Shown here one piece after another: positions 54,813-64,000 of a DNA stretch of 64,000 bases. The stretch's first letter is position 1. Each line of letters begins with the position of its first letter. The position numbers were made by a program, and so were the translations under genes. The notes under the pieces are model-generated. The model did no database searches, was not told where the DNA came from, and was given only the letters and a program-made list of their open reading frames with translations. The DNA comes from Vitrella brassicaformis (lineage: Eukaryota; Sar; Vitrellaceae), in assembly GCA_001179505.1 (NCBI GenBank), contig CDMY01000299.1, positions 1-64,000 of the forward strand, given 5' to 3'.

Positions 54813-55444
54813 CGTGATAGACGGATGGATGGATGGCAGTATGGGTGCATGTGGGTGCAATTGGTTGAATGATAGTGTGGCGGGAGGAGGAGGTGGGAGG
54901 AGTTGGATTGTTGTCAAGCAAACAGCAAATTCGTGGTTACTTTGTGAATAGAATGGATGGATGGCCTGTCTGCCTGCCTGTCTGTCTGTCTGTCTTGCCT
55001 GTATCGGTGGCCCCTGGCGGACATATATGGATGAATGCCTCTCTGTCTACATTTAAACATACACACACATGTGCACCTGCGTATTCCCCCGGCTGTCCCA
55101 CACACTCACCCCCACACATTCAACCCAGCATACACATCCTACCAAGCAGCTCTGGGAGGGCCAGCCAGCGTCTATACCGGCGGCCAAATGGGATGTCCTC
55201 TCTGAGAGGCTGCCCGCCGCCGCTGTCCCACGCGCACACACGTACCGGAATCATTCATTATAGAAGACACTAACAACTACTGCACAGCCATTTCTTCTCT
55301 TTTCAATAAGTAGCGGCGGCCGTAAGAATGGCCCTCTCTTTCAGGCAGCCCGCCAGCATTTTTCTCCTCAGTAACTCCTTCCTGTGCTCATCGATCTAAC
55401 AGCTACCAGACAGAATATATATATATATATATATATCTCTGCTC
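54813..55444. other. Intergenic between convergent genes
   Basis: No gene. (CTGT)n at 54969-54995 and (AT)n at 55416-55437. Confidence 0.5.
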
Positions 55445-55922
55445 TTAGTAGAGGCCTCTGCGGGTGTCCTGGATCACCTGCTCTGCCATGAGGTCCAATG
55501 TGACCCATCGCTCCATCGCCTTCATGTCCGGCTTGAACCCCTGCGAACCCCACACACAGACAATTGCCCAAAGTGAGAAGGGCTGAGAAACGGGGCTCGT
55601 TCCTGTTTGTTTGTGTACCACGAAGGCCTTGAGCTCTGCCGGCGGGGTCTTCGGGGTGCCGGGGGCGTCAGTGAATGAGAGCTGCGCCTCGTATAAGGGC
55701 CTCATCTTCGAGCGGTAGTACGCATCCTGACAGAACTCCTGGTCACTGAGGAAAGGAGAAAACCATGGACAGATATGGCGCATGCGCATGCCTTGCTTAC
55801 TTGTCGAGCGCCCACTGGAAGGTCTTGCCCTTGCGCGGACCGTCGGTGAAGACGGTGTCCTTGGCATCATCCTTGGCAGGATCTGATGGAGCCGAGGAAC
55901 TGGACGCCGACCCTCCCTTCAT
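55445..55922 (-). CDS. Small unrecognised protein
   Basis: Three exons: MKGGSASSSSAPSDPAKDDA and KDTVFTDGPRKGKTFQWALD K, then DQEFCQDAYYRSKMRPLYEA and QLSFTDAPGTPKTPPAELKA, then GFKPDMKAMERWVTLDLMAE and QVIQDTRRGLY-stop. Charged, no signal peptide or membrane segment. The GKTFQWALD-x-DQEFC phrase resembles the small zinc-free patches seen at the ends of some nucleases, but this is too short to call. The upstream frame stays open past 55922, so a further 5' exon is possible. Confidence 0.5.
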
Positions 55923-56398
55923 ACAACAGCGGCTGCGGTCTACGTTCCTCCAATACCGTGCAGTCGAGGCCTCTCTCCTCCAGGCAAGCTGCAGATCTCG
56001 TAATCAGCAAATGGTGGTGGCCCTCCACCACTGCAAAGATAATGCAGTACGAACACAGAGGAAGAGTATGATGTGCACGACCATCAACGGGCGGCCGCAA
56101 ATGAGAAAGATCCCGCCACGTGCGAGCTTGGCCAACATGAAGCGAGCTTTCTGGGTTGGCACAAACGACGCAGCCGAGGCAGATCCCGCCTACTGCCGCA
56201 GCAGATCTACCTCTGCACCCCCTCTGGTCGCCGCACCCACCCATCTGACGAACGAAGCGACGACGCACACAATAGCTGCCATCTGTCGTCGGTCTAGGTG
56301 CCTCGCCTGACCGGACGCACAGCACGCGACCTCCCGGCTGCAGCCGACCGACACATCCCTCTCCCTCTCGCCAGCCGAGATCAGCCAGATCCGCCAAT
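55923..56398. other. Divergent intergenic region
   Basis: Lies between the small minus-strand gene and the PPR gene. Minus-strand frames are open here but carry no recognisable product. Contains TGCGAGCT (56121) and AGCGAGCT (56141). Confidence 0.4.
56121..56128 (+). promoter_or_regulatory. TGCGAGCT promoter motif (divergent pair)
   Basis: Exact TGCGAGCT with AGCGAGCT 20 bases on. It is 198 bases from the minus-strand ATG and 270 from the PPR ATG, farther than at other genes. Role inferred. Confidence 0.4.
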
Positions 56399-59300
56399 AT
56401 GCAGCTGAGCATCAAGACGGAAACGCTGCTGTGCGTCGCGGCGGTGCTGCTGGCGGCCTCATGCATGCTGCTGGGCACCATGGCGGGCGACTCGCTGTGG
56501 ATGTACGCCCTGGAGGCGGCGGGCGCCCTGGGCATCCTGGTCTTCTGGCACGTGTCTCCGTCGCTCATCGCGTGGGTGGCCCGATGGTGGTCCAAGGCGT
56601 CATTCCCCCTGTCCATCCACCCGTCCAAGGACGCCCACCACCCCGGCAGCGGCAAGACCGTCGAGAGCGATGGCGACTCCACTCTCTCGAACGCCTCTGT
56701 TGACGAAACGCCCCGTAGCGAGCGTGTGGTGCCCCTCGTCGACTCACCCGCGCTCATCGAGACATCCCCCGGTGCCAGCCACGGACAGAACCAAAGCCAG
56801 CCCGCCGGTGCTCCCCGTGACAGGGGCGAGGTGGCTCGGGAGATGGCGCAGACGATCGTGCACCTGTGCAAGACGCGCAACGGGCGTGCCTATGGCGTGT
56901 ATCGGCGGTTTGTGAGTGAGGGGTATGACGCCGATGTGGGGTACGACGAGGGCATGTATGTGAGTCTGGTGGCGTTTGCGGCTCACGGAGGCCACAAGGA
57001 CTTCCACGAGGAGGTCATACAGACCATGAAGGTCAGTCCGCCTGTGTGTGGGGGGAGAGGAACACGTGTGGGGTGTGTGTGTGTGGTGGGTCGATCTCCA
57101 TCTTTATGTGTGTGATGGTGTGTTGTGTGTTGTGTGTGGTGTGTGGTGTGGTTAGGCGCACGGTGTGTCGTGTCCGTTTGGGTTCTTCCAAGCGTTGATG
57201 AAGATCTTCTCGTCCAAGCAGATGTACGACAAGGCGCTCGGCCTCTACGACCTCATGAAGCAGCAGAACGTCGAACCCGACGCACCCATGCTCAGGTACG
57301 CAACATCCCACCCCTCTCTCGTGTGTGCGGACGCCATTCCACCCCTTTGTGTGTGTGGTGTGTGGTTTGTGTGTGTGGATGTTATGTGTGTCAGGTGTTT
57401 GATCAACTTTGCGTTCGAGTGCAACGACCCGGTCAAGGTGGAGGTGTTCTTCGCCGCCCTCAAGAAGCACGAGCTCCCCTCCATGAAGTCCTACACCACA
57501 CTCATACGCGCATACTCCAAGAAAAACGACGCATGGGTCAGTCGGTACACACCACCCCACCACCCCACCACACACCCCAACACAAATCCGTTGTTGTGCT
57601 TTGTGCTGTGTGTGTGGTGTGATCGTCACACATCAGGCCGCGTTGAAGGTGTTGCGTGAGATGCTGGATTGCGGCGTGGAGACCGACAGCCTCGTCCTCA
57701 ACAGTGTCCTCAGCACGTGTGTCGGCGCCGGCCAGCTGCAGATCGCCGAAACACTCGTCAACGAATCCGTCCAGGTGCGCACGCCCTCCTAACACACACA
57801 CGGACGGATGCACACCTCTGTGTGTGTGTGTTGGTGGATGGATGGATGTCTGTAGATGTGTGAGGAGGGTCAGACCCTGTTGGCGGACATCGTGAGCTTC
57901 AACATCCTCAGCAAGGGGTACGCGCAGAAGGGCGACTTCGACGGCGCACTCAAGACACTCCGCGCATCCGAACGCGCCGGTCAGCAACCGCCCCGCCCCC
58001 TCCCCCCTCCCACCCAGACACACCGAACCGGCGCGCGCCAAATACGCATTTCTTCTGTGTTGGCCACCTTCCTCCTTTGTCACCTTCCTCCTTTGTCAGG
58101 TCTGCAGCCCAACGACATTTCCTACAACACGGTGATCGACGCTGCGGTGCGTTCGAAGCGTCTGGACGAGGCGTGGGGTCTGGTGCTGGAGATGGGGGAG
58201 AAGGGCATCGAGGCGGACAAGTACACCTGCTCCATCCTCATCAAGGGGCTGCACAACATCGGCCAGGGACCGGCGCGGGAGGCCCACCTCAACACCGCAC
58301 TCGAGTACCTCAAACGGCTGGGCGTGAGCGAGTCGTCGAGACTGCATGAGGTGAGCATGAGGTGGAATGGGTAGATCTTCCCCCCTCCCTCCCCGCCTGT
58401 GGATGCCTGGTGGGGTGTGGCGTGTTGTTTAGGTCGTGTCATTCTGTTTGATGGAGTCTTGTCTGCACATGAAGGACCTCTCGCGCACACTCGAAGTCTT
58501 CCGACACATACAGCAACAAAAAGTACGGTCACACCAACGCACACACACACATTCTCTCTCCAGCAATCACATGTGTGTGTGTGTGTGTGTGTGTGTATGC
58601 AGGTGAAGGTGTCAGTGGTGACGTACGGCAACGTGATGAAGGCGCTGGGCCAGGCGGGGCGGCTGCGCGAGTGCTTCGAGCTCTGGGAGGGGCTCAAGCA
58701 CACCGACCTGGAGCCCACGGCCATCCTCTACGGCATCCTACTCGACGCCTGCATCAACAACGGAGACCTCCCCAGAGCCATGCAGGTACTGCTACTTCCG
58801 CACACCCCTCCGCCCATCCATCCATATCCATCTGTGGGTGCAATCAGGTGTTTGAAGAGGCCAAGAGCAGCGACGCGGTCAACACGGTCATGTACACCAC
58901 CATCCTCAAGGGATTCGCCCGCACCAAGCAGGTGGACGAGGCCATGCGCTTCTACCACCAGATGCTCACCGACGCCAAACAGGGCAAGGACGTCGCGCCC
59001 GACCTCATCGCCTTCTCGGTCCTCATCCAGGCTCACGTAGAAGGTCCGTGTGTGTGTGTGTGTGTGAGGTGGTGGGTGGGTGCAGACAGAGGGTGCATAT
59101 CTGTTGGCTGGCTGGGGGCATGTTGTGCGTGTCAGCTGGCGACATGAGTGGAGCGTTCAAGGTAGTGGAGGACATGAAGGGCCACCACTTCAAGCCCGAC
59201 GACATCGTATTCAACACGCTCCTCAACGGGTGCTTCAAACAGGTAGGTGCGTCGGTGGGCCCAGCCCCCCTCCCTCACACACACACACACAAGGTGCATT

Positions 59301-60407
59301 GAGTGTGCTGTGTTCGGTGTGGATGTGCAGTCGAATGTGGAGTTGGGTGAGCGATTGTTTGCGGAGATGTTGAGTGTGAGCGTCAAGCCGACGGCCGTGA
59401 CCTTCTCCATCCTGGTCAAGCTGTACGGCAAGGCCCGCATGCTGGACAAGGCATTCCAGGTATACACATACCATACACCGCCGCATACACACAATGATGG
59501 GAGTCTGCATGTGTGTGTGTGTGTGTGTGTGCAGATGATTGACGACATGGAGATGAAGTTCCACCTGCGCCCGTCGGTGCTCGTCTACACATCGCTCATA
59601 CAAGCGTGCATCCGCAACAGACAGGTGGGGTACCTCCCTCCCCTCCCCTCCCTAACCATGACCCATCCATCCATCCATCCATGTGTGTGTGCCTGTCAGG
59701 TCAAGCGTGCGCTGGAGGTGTTCGACACGATGAACCGCAAGGGCGAGCGCGGCGACGGCGTCACGTTCGGCACCCTCATCAACGGGTGCGTGTACGCCCT
59801 GCACTTCGACGCCGCCATCGACCTCATTCAACAGGCCGCTAACCAGGGCATCAAGGTGCGTTGATACCGCCACCACCACCCCCCACACACACGTGAGCAT
59901 CTCTGTGTTTGTGCGTGTGTTGGGTGAATCCATTGGCAGGTGCCGACGGAGGTGGCGAACAACCTGCTGGGGGCTGTGTTGCGGAAGGGCCAGGAGCACA
60001 AGTACGGCCCCACGCTGCTGTCGCTGATGCACCAGCTGCACATCCCCGTCCAGCCCAAGCTGCGCGAGCAGTGCGGGCCCAACATGATGCCGCCCCCACA
60101 TGCCAACACGCAATACCCCATCCAGCCCCACACGCCCAACAACCACAGCAACAACCGCCACAACCACAGCAACAACAACCAGGCCTTCATGCGCTTCCCG
60201 CCCCCGCCGCCGCCCAGCCGCTCCAACCGGCCCTTCCGCCACCACAACGAGGGCGGGTACGGCGGGGGGTTTGGCAACCACAACAGCAGCAACTACAACA
60301 GCAGCAACTACAACAGCAGCAACTACAACAGCAGCAGCGGCAGCAGCAGCAGGGGCATGGGTGCGCGTTCGGACAACTGGCGGTGGCGCGAGCCCAACGA
60401 CATGTAG
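56399..60407 (+). CDS. Pentatricopeptide repeat (PPR) protein with N-terminal signal/anchor
   Basis: PPR proteins bind organellar RNA and act in its processing or translation. N-terminus LLCVAAVLLAASCMLLGTMA and LEAAGALGILVFWHVSPSLI are hydrophobic, compatible with a signal peptide/anchor of a plastid-type leader (inference). A Ser/Pro linker follows, then about ten 35-residue repeats across exons, for example MYDKALGLYDLMKQQNVEPD, VSFNILSKGYAQKGDFDGAL (first residue approximate), DISYNTVIDAAVRSKRLDEA, VTYGNVMKALGQAGRLRECF, VMYTTILKGFARTKQVDEAM, VTFSILVKLYGKARMLDKAF and VTFGTLINGCVYALHFDAAI. The tail is Pro/His/Asn-rich with tandem NYNSS units (60280-60340) and ends NWRWREPNDM-stop. The repeats are mostly P-type with no DYW or SMR domain visible. 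Confidence 0.85.
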
Positions 60408-62740
60408 ATCTAGACAGACAGCCATGTAGATCTAGACAGATGTGTAGAGAGGGAGGGAGGGAGGGAGGGAGGGAGAGACTGGGTGGGTGACGGGAGGGGA
60501 CGGATTACTGTGTGTAGAGGGTTTTTTGAGTCCTGTCGTGTGAGTGAGTCCTTGTAGAGTGAGGGAATGGAGCGCGGGGCATCTGTGCAGAGGGATGGGG
60601 GTCACTTGCTCCCACTGCTGACCTTAGAGAGATACCCTGCGAGGGTGATTGATTGATTCACTGGCTGAGGTGCCTGATGGCGTCCGTCGTGTGTATATTG
60701 TGTGTGCTGCTCGCTACTTACTTTCGAAGAAAGGCAGATAGGCGACCGGCAAAGATGGCGAGAGGGAGGGCTCGGCGGGCGAGTGGGAGGGCGCAGCCCA
60801 GCCGTGTAGCTACCGACCAATGAAATGAAGTTAGAGAGGAGAGGAGAGACAAAGGAGGGGTGGGTGCAAACACCGACTGATGTGGAGCTTCTCTCGCCAC
60901 CCAGCCAAGCGGCGAACGACAGCTTAGACAGTAGCTGTGTCGGTCGGTCGGTCGGTCGGTCAACGTAGAGAGGAGGGGAGGGGTGTGACAGAGGGTGGAC
61001 TACGCTATGCAGCGATGGCCGTCCGTCTGCTGCGGCGGCGGCCGTCGTGTCTTTTTCCGCGCGCCGAAGGCTCGTGCCACTGGCTGCGTGCGTGTGTCTC
61101 CCTCTTTGTGGTCTATAGAGTCAAGGCTTTCAAGTAGCGAGCGACAGACACCACACACGCACCGACCCGCAGAGAGAGCCGATGACCCGAGGTGGCGAGT
61201 GATGTGTTTTGCGTGCCTGTTGTGTGTGTGCCCCAACGTTCGGTCGATTCCATCCAGAGGCAGGGCGATGACACACACACACGAGTGCGGATGTGCTGGT
61301 AGAGATGGCTGCGGGTGGCACGGTATGGCTGGAGTGTGTCTGCGTATGCAATGCTGCCACTCGCCGTTTTCTATCCTATGCTGCCAGGGGAGGGGCTGTC
61401 CTGTACGGCAATCTATCTCGGCCTTAGCGTGTGCCTTTTCGGTGTCGACATGGACGGAGGATGGCATAATCGACACACTCCTCAATCCACTGGTGCCCGC
61501 CGCCGTCATGGTCAGCACTGAGGCAGACACCGGAGAGAACGGATGGATGGATATGGATGAGGGAGAGAGGGAGGAGGGGTGGAGGGGGGGCCTTCGATGG
61601 AAATGACAGGTGTGCGTGCCGTGCCGTCCATATGATTGTTCTCACCCTTGTGGCTGTATTCGAGCGACCCTCGTGGGGGTGGAGGCTGTTCCCAATCACG
61701 TGTGAGCACGCTGACGTGGGCGGGAATTGCTTCCACCATGCGAACGTCGTTCGAATGCAGCCGTGAGGGACGAATAAGTGGATGGTCGACAGGGATGGCT
61801 GCGTACACACAGACAGACAGACAGCATCGCTGGTTTAGGCAGACATATGCGCATTCGCGCGACCGAGTGAGTTGGTGAGTGAGTGGACCTGTACAGACAA
61901 ATGCCGCTCACGTGGCAACGGGCCGCTTCCCCACGCGAGCGAGCCCCACTGGTAGCCGTAGACACAGGCAGGCAGGCAGGCAGGCACGCCCCTGCATCTC
62001 TCTCTTGTAACTCTCTCGAACGTCCCTGAGACAGCATGTGCATAGCGGGGCGGGCGGGAGGGTGTCACCGTTTCTATGATTGCCGCGCGATTTTGGTTTT
62101 AGTGTCTGTCTGTCTGTTGTGTTTGCGCCAAGGCGCTACGTTTGCTTTTCGAGCGCTTTTCGACGAGGTAGGCAGGCAGGCATGTCGCATTAGCCGGCTG
62201 CAGGCAAAAAGGGACTCCCATCCATCCATCCACCCACCACAGACGGTGGTTTTGGTAGATAGCGTGTACAGAAAGACAGAGTGGCGTCGCCGACCTGCCA
62301 TGGGTGGTGGCCGGCTGCTTTTTACCCATCGCTGTGTTGACCTAAAAGCATCGCACACATCCTGGCAGAATGCGTGGCGGCTTACATGATGGTGTGCATC
62401 TTGTATTGTGTACGTCGGTGGGGTGGATGGGACAATGAACTATAGCGCATACATCCACGAAGCACCTAGTGATGAACGTATCGACATGTAAGAATGCAGC
62501 ATCAGTGCCACCGGCCGCCACCATTGGCCCACGCGCATTACAGACACCCCACACAAGGTCAGCTTCCCACGATAGGCAATCTGCACAAATCCCCTTACCG
62601 CCAGCTAATGACCAGGCCGCAGGCCACCTGACCACACCCATCGACTATGTCTCCATTCGGCCAAACAGTGTGTCTTGACGTGTAGCTGTAGCCGTCTGGT
62701 GTCTTTCCATTTCGCAATGTCTTCGTTGACAGCTCCTCAA
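60408..62740. other. Gene-free interval
   Basis: No gene supported on either strand. Holds (GGGA)n at 60449-60475, (CGGT)n at 60941-60960, (GGCA)n at 61969-61986 and short CT/GA runs. ORFs here (for example 60995-61606) lack protein-like features. Confidence 0.5.
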
Positions 62741-62742
62741 TC

Positions 62743-62779
62743 TGACGTGTCGCCGACCAGTCAGCTCGGCGACACGTCA
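62743..62779. repeat. Perfect 14-bp inverted repeat with 9-base loop
   Basis: TGACGTGTCGCCGA at 62743-62756 and its exact complement TCGGCGACACGTCA at 62766-62779, separated by CCAGTCAGC. GC-rich stem; could be a hairpin or a dyad protein-binding site (it includes TGACGT/ACGTCA half-sites). No gene is nearby. Confidence 0.75.
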
Positions 62780-62849
62780 ACCGATCAAGGGAGAGACCCT
62801 CCCGGATAGCACTGAGTGGCCAGTGGGTGTGTGTGTGTGTACGGTTTCA

Positions 62850-63540
62850 TCAGACTTGAGTGGATGTTAAGGTGGGTGGAGGTCATCGCATAACTCAATA
62901 CATAGCACCGAGTCCCACCGCAAGTACGAGTACAAAGTCATTCGACGCATGTGTGTCCTGTCAGACAGAGAGACTGCGATCAGAGAGAAATCGCCACCGA
63001 CTCCGTCCACCGGCTGGCCCACGTGCAGACAGACCAACAGCTATACACCCACAGACCAGCACGACACTCACTTATCCATCTGATTTAGTCTTGTTCGTCA
63101 CTCTCTGTACACGAGCAGCCCCCTCCTCACTTCATCACCAAAACGACTGTGTCCACCGACCCTCTCACTCTCTCACCCGCCCCAATGTTGGAGAAGCGAT
63201 GCACAGCGCAAAACAATGTGTCTTGAGGTGGTCGTGATTCGTCAGGCGGCAGCAGGTCACGCAAGAGGGGAGAGACGACCTCGATCCCTCCCCATTCGCG
63301 TCACCCACGCCTACTACACGAATCAACGGCCACAACACGACACAAACATCTTCAGAGAGAAAGAACCAGCAGCGACAGCAGCAGTAAGTGAGAACAGGCT
63401 CCTGCCCCACGCCTGACTGCCCTTCCACTGTCTCAGACACTCTGCTAATCCCCCACTTCAGCTTCAGCCGTGCTGCGATGCGCCCCGTGTGTTGGATACA
63501 TCTCTGTCTCTCTCACTCTAGGTGTGTGTGCGTGTCTGTG
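62850..63540 (-). repeat. Dispersed repeat family R1, copy 3
   Basis: Reverse complement aligns with 31255-31810 across most of its length and with 14712-15120 at both ends (CAGCCGTGCTGCGATGCGCC at 63469, AGACCAGCACGACACTCACT at 63052, CCACCGGCTGGCC at 63008). Confidence 0.75.
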
Positions 63541-64000
63541 TGTGCGCGTGTCTGTGTGATTGCATTCAGCAAATTTAAACACGTGCACACGTGAGGCATT
63601 GAGACAGTGGACAGGACCATTTGCACGCACATCGCGGCATTTGGTGCACTCGTACTTCTGAATGAACACACAGTCACCGCACGACGTCTGCACACTGACT
63701 GCAGCAGCCATACACACACCCAGGTCGACGGCAGCAGGCAGGTCCTATAGTTCCCCACGCCACACACACAGGCAAAGAGCAAAACAAATCGATCAAATAA
63801 CAGAGAGGGAGAGAGAGGCCATACACACAAATGACTGCTGTCTGTCTATGGACACTCACACAAAACTACAATCCGACCCAACCAGCAACCGATGCGCGAA
63901 CAAGGTGTCCAATGGCGCCAAAATTGCCACGCCCGAAGGCCGACATGGCACCGACCTCTCCCTCGCCCCGTGCCTCCCTCCTCAGCCAAGACGGAGGAGA
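63541..64000. other. Window end, no gene seen
   Basis: Simple-sequence and GA/CA-rich DNA. The last 150 bases (CCGACCTCTCCCTCGCCCCG) might approach a gene outside the window but nothing can be called. Confidence 0.4.

Noticed and set aside
55923-56880. 337-codon minus-strand ORF ending at 55867
   Set aside because: It overlaps the PPR gene's first exon antisense and runs in a different frame from the small gene at 55445-55922; no domain.
60995-61606. 203-codon plus-strand ORF
   Set aside because: Composition is that of translated simple sequence, no splice or domain support, no promoter motif.

Overview
This is a nuclear genome window from an intron-dense protist. Genes are split by many short GT-AG introns of roughly 50-140 bases, and the stretch before the acceptor is often TG-rich rather than pyrimidine-rich. 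There are no operons, no bacterial ribosome-binding sites and no prokaryotic mobile genes. The gene content is eukaryotic: Atg13, ubiquilin, metaxin, a TBC1D23-like protein and a PPR protein. A PrmA-type methyltransferase carries a leader that looks bipartite, with Phe just after the predicted signal-peptide cleavage point, as in algae with red-derived complex plastids. My best inference is a photosynthetic alveolate of the chromerid type (Vitrella-like). The organism assignment is inference; the eukaryotic nature is directly visible.

Layout. 264-10639: Atg13-like (+), a secreted Cys-rich protein (-), cyanase (+), ubiquilin (-), a coiled-coil/ubiquitin-like protein (+) and a small ORF. 10640-11826: repeats. 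11827-17755: two unrecognised genes in a divergent pair, a repeat copy, a short-chain dehydrogenase (-) interrupted by a 300-N gap, and a small ORF. 18496-23781: a PrsW-family membrane protease (-), a secreted Cys-rich protein (+), a possible PH-like protein (-) and a Tudor-like protein (+). 24272-30585: a striking multidomain protein (+) with a membrane/secretory leader, an ADP-ribosyltransferase-like domain and two alternating pairs of Hsp70 substrate-binding and SUMO-like domains, followed by a gene made of tandemly duplicated exons. 31255-31810: repeat copy. 32033-35664: metaxin (-) and a shortened paralogue (+) of the 24-28 kb protein. 36458-43012: an unrecognised gene (+), plastid-type PrmA (-) and an alpha/beta hydrolase (+). 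43640-49592: a repeat copy, two paralogous helical genes (-) and, between them, a large ankyrin/TM/coiled-coil/RING gene (+). 49750-60407: a TBC1D23-like gene (+), a small unrecognised gene (-) and a PPR gene (+). 60408-64000: no gene recognised; dispersed repeat and simple sequence.

Two window-wide patterns stand out. Most genes lie head-to-head in pairs with 5' ends about 90-480 bases apart. An 8-mer, TGCGAGCT (or its complement AGCTCGCA), recurs in or next to the 5' regions of most of these genes, typically 30-140 bases from the start codon. It is a candidate core-promoter or transcription-factor site and helps choose start codons. Functionally, several genes concern protein quality control and ubiquitin-type signalling: ubiquilin, the UBL coiled-coil protein, the RING protein, the Hsp70-SBD/SUMO-like proteins, and Atg13 for autophagy. 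I see no evidence that they form one pathway; physical clustering here is loose.
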